Shown piece by piece: positions 1 through 8,096 of a stretch of 64,000 bases of DNA. Every line of letters begins with the position of its first letter. Within the stretch, counting starts at the first letter, position 1. The position numbers and the translations under genes are program-made. The notes beneath the pieces are model-generated. The model was not told the DNA's origin, ran no database searches, and worked only from the letters and a program-made list of their open reading frames with translations. The DNA lies in contig NZ_CAMLSE010000002.1 in assembly GCF_946482605.1 (NCBI RefSeq), positions 434,001 through 498,000 on the forward strand, read 5' to 3'. The DNA comes from an uncultured Dyadobacter sp. Its GTDB lineage: Bacteria > Bacteroidota > Bacteroidia > Cytophagales > Spirosomataceae.

Positions 1-63
1 GATGATCCGCCAGGCGGCAGCTACGTCGAACTCGTGTTCGTCCTTGCAAATGGTAATTTTCAT
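1..63 (-). CDS. Start of a probable NagB-like amino-sugar phosphate deaminase/isomerase (partial)
   Basis: Only the first 21 codons lie in the window; the gene runs off the left edge. It starts with ATG at 63 and reads MKITICKDEHEFDVAAAWRI and onward. This pattern (short beta strand, acidic residues, then an Ala-rich helix) is how glucosamine-6-phosphate deaminases of the NagB family begin. It lies 70 bp downstream of the HPr gene in the same direction, at the end of a PTS operon, where a sugar-phosphate-processing enzyme is expected. The identity is inferred from a very short stretch plus context. Another sugar isomerase-domain protein is possible. Confidence 0.45.
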   Translation of the reverse strand, partial: MKITICKDEHEFDVAAAWRII

Positions 64-133
64 AACAATAATGATGGTCAGGTATGGTCAGGCCTGGCAA
101 CTTGCTGTCCATAAGTGCGCAAGGCCCGGTTGT

Positions 134-400
134 TTATAAGTTTTGTAATTGTTCCTTAAAAAATACATCTATGGCCAAAGCCGCCTCTTCTTCATCGTCA
201 CCGTCGATCAGGACCGAAACCAGATCCCCGCCTTTGGTCGACAAAGCCAGAATATTGAGCATGCTGTTCAATGCGATGGTTTTGTCCCCCTTTTTCATGT
301 TGATGCCGGATTTGAATTTTTTCACCAGCCTGACGAGCGCCGTGGCTGGTCTCGCATGAATGCCTTCAGGCGCGAGGATCGTGTAATCCCTGGATATCAT
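134..400 (-). CDS. ptsH: Phosphocarrier protein HPr
   Basis: 88 residues, the usual HPr length. HPr carries phosphate from enzyme I to the EIIA domains of the PTS in the cytoplasm. The phosphorylation site is clear: GIHARPAT places the active histidine at residue 15, the canonical position. Serine 46 is also present (residues 41-52 read TIALNSMLNILA), the site that HPr kinases modify in other phyla; nothing here shows that it is used. The ATG at 400 gives a normal N-terminus. The gene lies 21 bp after the enzyme I remnant in the same direction and is the fifth member of the operon. Confidence 0.93.
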   Translation of the reverse strand: MISRDYTILAPEGIHARPATALVRLVKKFKSGINMKKGDKTIALNSMLNILALSTKGGDLVSVLIDGDDEEEAALAIDVFFKEQLQNL

Positions 401-421
401 ATTAGCATTTTTGTTTTTGAT

Positions 422-1930
422 TCATTGATTTACAAATTCCTTGATCTCACCGGCAGTAGCGAGGTTCTTAACGGCTTCAAAAATGCGTTGGACGTCAGCC
501 AGTGTGGTTTCCCGCACCTGCTGTTTGATCCCAGGGATCGAACCGGCACTCATGGAAAACGCCCGCAAACCCATTCCCAGCAGCAGGCGTGTGGCCAGCG
601 GGTCGCCGGCCAGCTCACCGCACATGCCCACATGAATGCCGCTGCGGTTCGCTTCCCCGATCACGTGGGCGATCAGCCGGAGCACTGCCGGGTGAAAGCC
701 GTCGTACAACGGCGCGACCTGGTCGTTCATCCGGTCCACAGCCAATGTATACTGAATGAGGTCATTGGTACCGATGCTGAAAAAGTCTGCCTCCTTCGCC
801 AGCAGGTCTGCAATGACCGCCGCCGCCGGTATCTCGATCATGATACCGGTCTGCATTTGACTATCGAAGGCGATGCCTTCCCGTTCCAACTCCGCACGTA
901 CCTCCTGCACGACCGCCTTGGCAGCACGGACTTCCTGAACGCTACCGATCATCGGAAACATGATTTTCAGGTTACCGAATGCGCTTGCTCGCAAAATCGC
1001 ACGGAGCTGGACCTTAAAAAGGTCGGTCCGGTCCAGACAAATGCGGATGGCCCGATAGCCCAGAAATGGGTTTTCCTCCTTCGGTAACCCCAGGTAAGGC
1101 GCCTCTTTGTCGCCTCCTATATCGATCGTCCGGATAGTCACCGGCCGCTTTCCCGCTTTCAATGCGATCTTTCTGTAAAATTCGAATTGCTCTTCCTCTC
1201 CCGGCAGCGAATCGCGCCCCAGGAAAAGTAACTCCGTTCGCAGCAGCCCTACTCCTTCTCCCCCGTTTTCAAATACCTGATCCAGATCGGCAGGCTCTGA
1301 AATATTGGCAAAAAGTTGAACAGCACAGCCGTCTTTCGTCACCGCCGGATGGTCTTTCAGCGACCGGAGCCAGGCCAGTTGTGTGGCATAATGCTGCTGT
1401 TTATTGCGGTAAATACCGGTCGTTTCTTCATCCGGGTTCACGAGAAGTTGCCCGGCCTCCCCATCTAGAATAACCCATTCACCATCGCCAACACCACCCA
1501 ATGCCACGCCGCAACCCACCACTGCCGGAATACCACGCGCCTTCGCGACAATGGCCGCGTGGGATGTCCTTCCGCCCATTTGAGTGGCAAACCCTGCGAC
1601 CAGCGTCCGATCGAGGGCCATGGTATCGGACGGACCCAGGTCGTCGGCGATCACAATGCATCCCTGCGGATACGCCCTGGCCTGCTGAGATTTCGCTCCC
1701 AGATGACGAAGGATACGGTCGCCGGCATCACGTACGTCCGCATGGCGGGCGCACATGTACTCGTCGTCCATGCCCAGAAAGAGCTGTACCAAGGCGTCGG
1801 TCACCTCGATAAGCGCATCGTGGGCCGTTTTTAATTCTTCCTCCATTTTCTGTATGGTGTCATCCCGGAGCTGCGGATCGGTCAGCAGCTCGACCTGAGT
1901 TTCCAGAATATCCAATCCCTCGCCGGCTTC
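422..1930 (-). pseudogene. ptsI: PTS enzyme I lacking its N-terminal segment
   Basis: Enzyme I moves phosphate from phosphoenolpyruvate to HPr. About 500 residues remain, against roughly 570 in normal enzyme I. Recognisable homology begins near 1930 with EAGEGLDILETQVELL, which should lie about 65-75 residues into the protein. The phosphohistidine motif GGRTSHAAIVA (His at about 1560) and the PEP-binding barrel with HVGMCGELAGDP are intact. Upstream the frame closes at a TGA (1946-1948) inside the EIID sequence, and no ATG precedes the homologous part; only TTG at 1913-1915 could start it. The N-terminus lost is part of the HPr-binding region. I read this as a broken gene caused by a deletion joining it to EIID, unless the assembly is wrong. 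Confidence 0.75.
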
Positions 1931-2975
1931 CCGATCCGGCGATGATCAGCGTGGAGCCGTGCGGCGCAGTGTTGAAGAATTGCAGGTGCCGTTTCAATGC
2001 ATGCGACATTGACTCCTTCGTTTTGTATAGCTTTTTCAAAACCGGGATCATCGTGAACGCGAAACCGGAGTTTTGCCAGCTCTCGAAATTGAAATTCGCT
2101 TCCAGTGCCATAGAACGGATAAACAGGCTGCGAATGTCGCCCTGCGTAAGGAGCGATGCTTTCGGCCTGACCATCACCGGCGGGGCATGGATATGCCCCG
2201 CATCCTCCGTATCGAAATCGTCGAAATCGCTGTCGCTTCCTGATGCTGGCTGTGCCTTGTCGGTAATGCCGGTGACGATCAATGCGATGATGACGCCCAG
2301 GCCGCCGATGGCGATCATGGGCAGTTTGAGATAGCTCGTCAGAATAAAGCCCAGGAAAAAATACGGAGCGCCGTCCTTGTTGAACATCAGGTTCATCAGC
2401 AATGCAAAACCCAACGCAGGCAGCATATTACCGGCCACCTGCAGGCCCGAATGCACCCAGGGCGGGATCGTGTCCACGAATGACTTCACCGCATCCGACC
2501 CGAGCAACAATGCGAGCAGCGTTACCAGACCCATTAACAAGGGTTTGAGCAGTCCCGACAGGATATGCAGCCGCTCCACGTTCCGGTAATCGCCGTCTGC
2601 GGCGTACCGGTCAAAACGTTTATTCCACACCGGCCGGAACACGAACAACCCGCTCACGATCATTTCGGCCAGAATGGAAATCGGAACTGCCAGGGCAAGT
2701 GCCACGGCTGGGCCTTTTCCCGACATGATAGCGAACGCTGTACCCAATACGCCGCCGGTAATGACGTCGGGCGGAATCGCCGCTCCGACTTTGATATTAC
2801 CCATAAAAATCAGTTCCAGCGTAGCACCGATGACGATCCCCTGTTCGAAATCGCCCAAAACAAGTCCTACCAACGGCCCCAAAACCAGGGGTCGGCTGAG
2901 CAGCGTGGTGCCCAGAAAGTCCTCCGAATGCCCGAACATGGCAATCAGGGTAATCAGGATGTAGGATGTGAGCAT
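1860..2975 (-). CDS. Mannose-family PTS EIIC fused to a truncated EIID
   Basis: EIIC and EIID form the membrane channel that imports and phosphorylates a sugar or sugar acid. Residues 1-235 are a full EIIC with many hydrophobic helices and the family-like GIVIGATLELIFMGNIKVGA. An acidic, low-complexity linker follows (about 240-285). Then a clear EIID start appears: LLTQGDIRSLFIRSMALEAN, GFAFTMIPVLKKLY and HLQFFNTAPHGSTLI. EIID should continue for some 200 residues. Here homology stops near 1945, and the frame runs out of phase through the enzyme I coding sequence to a stop at 1860. The start overlaps the EIIB stop (ATGA), so the two are translationally coupled. EIIC may be sound; EIID cannot be. 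Confidence 0.8.
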   Translation of the reverse strand: MLTSYILITLIAMFGHSEDFLGTTLLSRPLVLGPLVGLVLGDFEQGIVIGATLELIFMGNIKVGAAIPPDVITGGVLGTAFAIMSGKGPAVALALAVPISILAEMIVSGLFVFRPVWNKRFDRYAADGDYRNVERLHILSGLLKPLLMGLVTLLALLLGSDAVKSFVDTIPPWVHSGLQVAGNMLPALGFALLMNLMFNKDGAPYFFLGFILTSYLKLPMIAIGGLGVIIALIVTGITDKAQPASGSDSDFDDFDTEDAGHIHAPPVMVRPKASLLTQGDIRSLFIRSMALEANFNFESWQNSGFAFTMIPVLKKLYKTKESMSHALKRHLQFFNTAPHGSTLIIAGSGSRRGIGYSGNSGRAADRSAAPG

Positions 2976-3445
2976 CAGATCAGCGTTTCAATGGAACGGG
3001 GTTCATCCGTAGGCACCTGCCGCACTTCCAGTTCAATGCCCCTGCCCAGCAGATCGCGGATCACGGCTACATCGGCGTCGGTAACGGCAATGGCTTTGGA
3101 AATGGGCCTGGCGCCTTCCCGCGTCCTGATTCCGCCGAAATTGATGCTCCGTATTTCCGGCAGTGCGGCAGAAAGCGCTGCCGCGTCCTGCACCGAGTTG
3201 ACCAGCACCAGAATCTTCATCGGCTTACTGCGTTCGTCCGACAAAAAAGTGACCGTATCTGCGATCGATTTGATCAGCAGTTTCGCATTAGCGGGTTTGG
3301 CGAGGTTCATCGTCATTTTCAGAAAATCATCCTTGGCCACCTTGTCGTTCGCCACCACAAGGCATTCCGCGCCCACAGCGGGCGTCCACGTCAATGCCAC
3401 CTGACCGTGTACCAGCCGGTCGTCGATTCGTAAGAGCCTGATCAT
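2975..3445 (-). CDS. PTS EIIB, mannose/fructose/sorbose family
   Basis: 156 residues, typical of this EIIB family. EIIB receives phosphate from EIIA and passes it to the incoming sugar. The active-site signature RIDDRLVHGQVA is at the N-terminus with the phosphorylated histidine at residue 13. The rest follows the family pattern (VVANDKVAKDDF near residue 33, NFGGIRTREGARPI near 115). The gene overlaps EIIA upstream and EIIC downstream by 4 bp each, so the operon is tightly coupled. The substrate cannot be read from the sequence. Mannose-family EIIs carry hexoses, amino sugars and D-glucosaminate. Confidence 0.9.
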   Translation of the reverse strand: MIRLLRIDDRLVHGQVALTWTPAVGAECLVVANDKVAKDDFLKMTMNLAKPANAKLLIKSIADTVTFLSDERSKPMKILVLVNSVQDAAALSAALPEIRSINFGGIRTREGARPISKAIAVTDADVAVIRDLLGRGIELEVRQVPTDEPRSIETLI

Positions 3446-3858
3446 TGAAAATCGTCGGGTTGCTGAGCGGAGACAAGATCATTTACATACACCATCTGGT
3501 CTTTGGCCGCTTGTATCGCATGTGCGATCACGCCCGTAACCGGCTCCTCAGGGTCGGCCAGCATGACATCCACCAGCAGCGGCAGGTTGATACCCGAGAC
3601 GATATGGACATTTTCCCTCAGCGCGTGGCGGAGCACCTGGTTGGTAACACTGCCGCCCAAAAGATCGGTAAAAACGACCAGTTCGTCTTCATCAGACAAA
3701 CCGGCCAGCAGGGCCGCCAGCTCTTCATCCAGTCCTTTGTTTCCTTCCGCATAGGCCTGAATGAGGTACACATGTTCTTGCTGCCCGATGATCATTTCCA
3801 GAGAGCTCCGGATTCCTCCGGCAAAAGTGCCGTGGGTCGCGATCAGAAATTTTCGCAT
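3442..3858 (-). CDS. PTS EIIA, mannose family
   Basis: 138 residues, one complete EIIA domain. It accepts phosphate from HPr. The motif ATHGTFAGGIRSSLEMI holds the active histidine at residue 9. VVFTDLLGGSVTNQV (about 60-75) and HIVSGINLPLL (about 84-94) are the other hallmarks of the fold. It is the first gene of the minus-strand PTS operon. Its start is 115 bp from the divergent GH9 hydrolase, so the region between them must hold both promoters. Confidence 0.92.
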   Translation of the reverse strand: MRKFLIATHGTFAGGIRSSLEMIIGQQEHVYLIQAYAEGNKGLDEELAALLAGLSDEDELVVFTDLLGGSVTNQVLRHALRENVHIVSGINLPLLVDVMLADPEEPVTGVIAHAIQAAKDQMVYVNDLVSAQQPDDFQ

Positions 3859-3958
3859 GAATTTGATAAGTATATGTTAAAATAGGTTTAGGATTATCTT
3901 CAAAAGAGCTTAATGATTTTTTTTACCTTAATATTTCAATAATTTCGCAGCATCTGAT

Positions 3959-3973
3959 CCTAAACCTTTAACC
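3959..3973 (+). promoter_or_regulatory. Leader motif directly before the GH9 start codon
   Basis: CCTAAACCTTTAACC abuts the ATG. The same 15 bases, followed by ATGA, occur at 8082-8096 before another secreted protein of this locus. There is no purine-rich Shine-Dalgarno sequence. An unstructured leader that helps initiation is the likely reading; a transcription-level role is possible. Confidence 0.5.
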
Positions 3974-5752
3974 ATGAAAAAACCAAGAGCCCTGCTGGCG
4001 CCCTTTCTGCTTGCTGTCGCCCTTACTACCAGCACATTTGCTAAAATCGTTATCCACGTCAACCAGGTCGGCTTCGACAGCCGGGGGAGCAAATCGGCGG
4101 TCATTGCCTCCGGCGCAGGCGAGCTCGATGGTACTACCGCATTTGAGCTGATCGATGCCGGCAACGGGCAAAAAGTGTTTTCGGGCGCATTGGGCAAGCC
4201 TGAAAAAATCGACGAATGGTTTCCCGGCCGCATTCACCACCGCATCGACTTTTCGAATTTCACCAAATCAGGCAGGTACCAGATCTCCATACAAACAGGG
4301 AGCGAGGCTATCACCTCGGACACTTTTCAGATCGGCGAACATGCATTAGCTACCCTGCTCATTCCTTCGATCATCCATTATTACAACAAACAGCGGGCCG
4401 ACAAACCCGAAGAACTGATCGCCGATGAACATGTAATGCTTTATGGCAGCAACAAGACCGTCGACCTGCGCGGCGGCTGGGACGATGCTTCGGGCGACAT
4501 CAGCAAGTATTTTTCGCACCTGGCCTATGCCAATTTCATGTCGCAGCAACAGATCCCGCTTTGCACCTGGGCCATGACCAACGCCGCCGAGCGCCTGCCG
4601 GGACTACTGACCAACCTGAATGTCCTCGACTCCATGAAACGCGAGGCACTTTATGGCGCGGATTACATCGTGCGGTCACTGTCGGAGGAAGGTTACTTCT
4701 ACATGACTATTTTCAGTTACTTCAATCCCGACCCTAAGGCACGGCGTGTGGTGGGACTGAACGCCAACAGCGTCACTACCGACAAATACCAATGCGCCTA
4801 CCGCGAAGGCGGCGGCATGGGTATCGCCGCGCTTGCACGCATTGCACGGTGGAAAATGGACGGCGCATTTACTTCGGCACAATACCTGGACGCAGCTAAA
4901 CGCGCCTTTGCACATTTGCAGGTCAATAACCTCAAATACTGCGACGACGGAAAGGAAAACATCCTCGACGACTACTGTGCATTGATGGGCGCCTCGGAGC
5001 TCTGGCTGACGACGGGTGAAAACGAGTACCGCGACGAAGCCCGCAAGCGTGCCAAAAACCTTGAAAAACGACTCGCACCTGCCGGTTACTTCATTGCCAA
5101 TGATGCCAACCGCCCGTTCTGGCATGCATCGGACGCCGGCCTGCCCGTCGTGGCGCTTTGCCGGTACCTGGATGCCGAAAAGGACGCGGCATTCAGAAAA
5201 GCAGCGCTGGGTACCGTTAAAAAAGCATTGGACTATCAGCTACGCGTCACCGGCGATGTGTCAAACCCATTCGGATATGCCCGTCAGTCATTTTTACTGA
5301 ATGGGACAGTTAAAGACGGCTTTTTTATTCCGCACGAAAACGAAAGCGGCTGGTGGTGGCAGGGCGAGAATGCCCGGCTGGGATCGCTGGCTTCTGCCGC
5401 ACTGCTCGGTGGAAGACTGGTGTACCCGGCATCCGGGGGCCTGGGAACCAGCGAGGCACTTGCTGCGTATGCTGGCCGGCAACTGTCCTGGATATTGGGA
5501 GGCAATCCCTATGAAGCTTGCTTCATGTATGGCTTCGGGCGCAACAACATGCCTTATATGAAATCCATGTACGGGCACGGTTCGGAACGCGGCGGGATCT
5601 CGAACGGCGTTACCGGCAAGGACGGTCATGCCGACGGCAGCGGAATCGACTACAAGCCGCATGACAATGGCAACGAATGGCGCTGGACCGAGCAATGGAT
5701 CCCGCATGCTGCCTGGTTTCTGATCGCAGTGACCACCATGGCCCAGGAATAG
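3974..5752 (+). CDS. Secreted glycoside hydrolase family 9 protein
   Basis: 592 residues. A signal peptide spans residues 1-23 (ends STFA). A cellulase-type N-terminal Ig-like domain follows (about 25-118, opening IVIHVNQVGFDSRGSKSAVI). The GH9 (alpha/alpha)6 catalytic domain covers about 125-590. VDLRGGWDDASGDISKY (163-179) matches the GH9 segment that carries the catalytic-base aspartates. The C-terminal EWRWTEQWIPHAAW carries the candidate acid, Glu573 or Glu568. GH9 enzymes are mostly beta-1,4-glucanases, but exo-glucosaminidases and related activities are known, so the substrate is open. It heads a same-strand run with the ThuA genes (4-bp gap) and diverges from the PTS operon, which suggests saccharide use. 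Confidence 0.88.
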   Translation: MKKPRALLAPFLLAVALTTSTFAKIVIHVNQVGFDSRGSKSAVIASGAGELDGTTAFELIDAGNGQKVFSGALGKPEKIDEWFPGRIHHRIDFSNFTKSGRYQISIQTGSEAITSDTFQIGEHALATLLIPSIIHYYNKQRADKPEELIADEHVMLYGSNKTVDLRGGWDDASGDISKYFSHLAYANFMSQQQIPLCTWAMTNAAERLPGLLTNLNVLDSMKREALYGADYIVRSLSEEGYFYMTIFSYFNPDPKARRVVGLNANSVTTDKYQCAYREGGGMGIAALARIARWKMDGAFTSAQYLDAAKRAFAHLQVNNLKYCDDGKENILDDYCALMGASELWLTTGENEYRDEARKRAKNLEKRLAPAGYFIANDANRPFWHASDAGLPVVALCRYLDAEKDAAFRKAALGTVKKALDYQLRVTGDVSNPFGYARQSFLLNGTVKDGFFIPHENESGWWWQGENARLGSLASAALLGGRLVYPASGGLGTSEALAAYAGRQLSWILGGNPYEACFMYGFGRNNMPYMKSMYGHGSERGGISNGVTGKDGHADGSGIDYKPHDNGNEWRWTEQWIPHAAWFLIAVTTMAQE

Positions 5753-5756
5753 CGGT

Positions 5757-6518
5757 ATGAGCAAACGAAACCTGCTGATATGGGTCATGACCTTCTGGGT
5801 GACCGCCGTCTCATACGCGCAGCAACCGAAATTCAAAGTACTGGCCTTCTATTCCGAAAAGGTAGAAATGGATCACGTACTGTTTGCCAGGGATGCGCTC
5901 TATTTTCTGAAACTGCTCGCATCCCAGCACCAGTTCACCTTCGACGCGACCACCGACTGGGACCATCTGAACGATACCTTCCTGAGCAATTATCAGGTGG
6001 TAGTGTGGCTCAATGACTCCCCGGTGACCGATTCCCAGCGTGCCGCATTTGAACGATATATGCAAGGAGGCGGAGCCTGGCTGGGTTTCCATGTGGCAGG
6101 CTATAACGACCGCAGTTCCAAATGGACCTGGTTCAGGGATTTTCTGGGTGGACCTGTATTTCACAGCAACAACTGGCCGCCGATGGCCGCGAAGGTCGTG
6201 GTGGAAGACCGATCGCATCCGGTGACGAAGCGGCTGCCGGCAACCTACGATGCGCCTGTAACGGAATGGTACCAGTGGAAACCGAGCCCCCGCCTGGACC
6301 AAAACGTGAAAGTACTCGTCTCCCTCGCACCCGAGAATTACCCGCTGGGTGTCAAAACTTACCTCGAAAAGGGTGATACACCCGTGGTTTGGACTAATAC
6401 CCGTTATAAAATGCTCTATCTCAACATGGGACACGGCAATAAAGTACTTTCCAACCCGGATCAGAACAAGATGATCACCGACGGCCTGCTGTGGCTCGCA
6501 GGCCAGCTCAAACCCTGA
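5757..6518 (+). CDS. Exported ThuA-domain protein
   Basis: 253 residues: signal peptide (1-21, ending SYA), then one ThuA-like domain (about 26-250). ThuA proteins have a class-I glutamine amidotransferase-like fold. The family is named for trehalose use in rhizobia, but its chemistry is poorly defined. Features seen are VLAFYSEKVEMDH, YQVVVWLND, WLGFHVAGYNDRSSKW and LGGPVFHSNNWPP. The gene is 4 bp after the GH9 gene and 4 bp before a paralogue with obvious stretch-by-stretch similarity. A role in sugar or glycan handling is inferred from context. Confidence 0.85.
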   Translation: MSKRNLLIWVMTFWVTAVSYAQQPKFKVLAFYSEKVEMDHVLFARDALYFLKLLASQHQFTFDATTDWDHLNDTFLSNYQVVVWLNDSPVTDSQRAAFERYMQGGGAWLGFHVAGYNDRSSKWTWFRDFLGGPVFHSNNWPPMAAKVVVEDRSHPVTKRLPATYDAPVTEWYQWKPSPRLDQNVKVLVSLAPENYPLGVKTYLEKGDTPVVWTNTRYKMLYLNMGHGNKVLSNPDQNKMITDGLLWLAGQLKP

Positions 6519-6522
6519 CAGC

Positions 6523-8010
6523 ATGAAGGTACATTTATATGGCATTATCGCATCCATTTGCCTGCTGGCGCTATCGGGCTCCGCCATTCCCTGTACTGCC
6601 CAGCCAACTGGTTTGAGGGTCCTGGCCTTCTATTCCGGCAAAGTCGAGCCCGACCACATTGACTTTGCCCGTGACGCCCGTGCCTTTTTTGCAAACCTGG
6701 CCGCGGAAAACCATTTTACATTCGATGTCACCAGCGACTGGACCAACTGCAACGACGCAGTGCTAAACGATTACCAGGTCGTGATGTGGCTCAACGACTT
6801 TCCGCACACCCAACAGCAACGCGACGCGTTCCGGAAGTACATGGAAAACGGTGGTGGCTGGTTCGGATTTCACGTTGCGGGGTACAACGACAAGACGACG
6901 AAATGGCCCTGGTTTGTGGATTTCCTTGGCGGTGGCGTTTTTCACAGCAACAGCTGGCCACCGGTACAGGCCCGCCTGCTCGTGGACGACACCACGCACG
7001 CGGTCACGCGCGGGATGCCCGTTGCATACGCCGCGCCTGTAAACGAATGGTACCAATGGCGGCCAAGCCCCCGGGAAAATCCGGCCGTCAAAGTGTTGGC
7101 AACACTCGCTCCCTCCAACTACCCGCTGGGCATCAAAGACATACTTCCGGGCGGCGACACGCCGGTGGTGTGGAGCAATACGAAATACAACATGATTTAC
7201 ATGAATATGGGCCACGGCGACAAAGTAATGTCCGATTTCATGCAGAATAACATGATTTCCAATGCATTGCTCTGGCTTGGCAAGCGGAAAGACGGCATTT
7301 CACGAAAAACCCTGCCCGAACTGCGCCCCGGCGACTATCCTGAGCTCGTGGAAGTCCCCGGCGGTACATTCAGGATGGGCAGTGACAATGGTAATAAAGA
7401 CGAAGCACCGGCACACAGCATCACCCTTCAAAATTTTAGTATTGCCAGAACCGAAACTACTGTCGCCCAATGGCGCGTTTTCTGCCATGCTACCGGGCGC
7501 CCAATGCCTGATCTGCCAGGTTGGGGCTGGCATGAGGACCATCCGGTCATCAATGTAAGCTGGGACGATTGCGTGGCTTATTGCCATTGGCTGAGCGATC
7601 AGACCGGCCGTCATTACAGGCTGCCGACCGAAGCCGAGTGGGAATATGCCGCTGCGGGAGGTTCCTATTCCAAAGGCGCCGCATTCAGCGGTGGCGCCGG
7701 CATCGATTCGGTCGGATGGTACGTGGCCACAGGTTACGGGACGAAACCGGTCGCAACCAAAAGACCGAACGAACTGGGCCTTTACGACATGACAGGAAAC
7801 GTTTGGGAATGGGTCAGCGATTGGTACGGTGCATCCTATTACAAAGCAAGTCCCGGAAGCAATCCTACCGGCCCCATGGACGGCACCTATAAAGTATACC
7901 GGGGCGGCGCCTGGTCGGTGCCGGCACCTAATTGCCGCATCAGCTATCGCAATGTAGTACCCCCGTCGAGCAGTAATTTCAACAGGGGTTTCAGGGTTGC
8001 ATCGGATTGA
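6523..8010 (+). CDS. Exported ThuA domain fused to a SUMF1/FGE-like domain
   Basis: 495 residues. A signal peptide (about 1-27) leads into a ThuA domain (about 30-255), clearly duplicated from the preceding gene (VLAFYSGKVEPDH, WFGFHVAGYNDKTTKW, VFHSNSWPP). A formylglycine-generating-enzyme-like domain follows from about residue 270 to the end: VPGGTFRMGSDNGNKDEAP, RLPTEAEWEYAAAGG, GNVWEWVSDWYG, RGGAWSVPAPNCRISYRN and FNRGFRVASD. True sulfatase-activating enzymes have a redox cysteine pair near the C-terminus. Here I see a single Cys in that stretch, so a binding role is more likely than sulfatase maturation. No sulfatase gene is present in the window. Confidence 0.87.
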   Translation: MKVHLYGIIASICLLALSGSAIPCTAQPTGLRVLAFYSGKVEPDHIDFARDARAFFANLAAENHFTFDVTSDWTNCNDAVLNDYQVVMWLNDFPHTQQQRDAFRKYMENGGGWFGFHVAGYNDKTTKWPWFVDFLGGGVFHSNSWPPVQARLLVDDTTHAVTRGMPVAYAAPVNEWYQWRPSPRENPAVKVLATLAPSNYPLGIKDILPGGDTPVVWSNTKYNMIYMNMGHGDKVMSDFMQNNMISNALLWLGKRKDGISRKTLPELRPGDYPELVEVPGGTFRMGSDNGNKDEAPAHSITLQNFSIARTETTVAQWRVFCHATGRPMPDLPGWGWHEDHPVINVSWDDCVAYCHWLSDQTGRHYRLPTEAEWEYAAAGGSYSKGAAFSGGAGIDSVGWYVATGYGTKPVATKRPNELGLYDMTGNVWEWVSDWYGASYYKASPGSNPTGPMDGTYKVYRGGAWSVPAPNCRISYRNVVPPSSSNFNRGFRVASD

Positions 8011-8081
8011 ATCGTAGTAAAAGCCAAAATCCAGGCGTGATCTCCCGCATTGAAATAGTTTGAAATACATGACTACTATCA

Positions 8082-8096
8082 CCTAAACCTTTAACC
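8082..8096 (+). promoter_or_regulatory. Second exact copy of the leader motif
   Basis: CCTAAACCTTTAACC lies directly before the ATG at 8097, identical to the copy at 3959-3973. The 86-bp gap before this gene and its own leader suggest separate initiation, and perhaps a separate transcript from the ThuA genes. Confidence 0.5.

Noticed and set aside
149..1087. 312-codon plus-strand open frame
   Set aside because: It lies opposite HPr and enzyme I, whose proteins are clearly recognisable; the frame encodes a low-quality, His/Arg/Gln-rich chain.
2565..3404. 279-codon plus-strand open frame
   Set aside because: It is antisense to EIIB and EIIC, which have intact motifs; no domain is visible.
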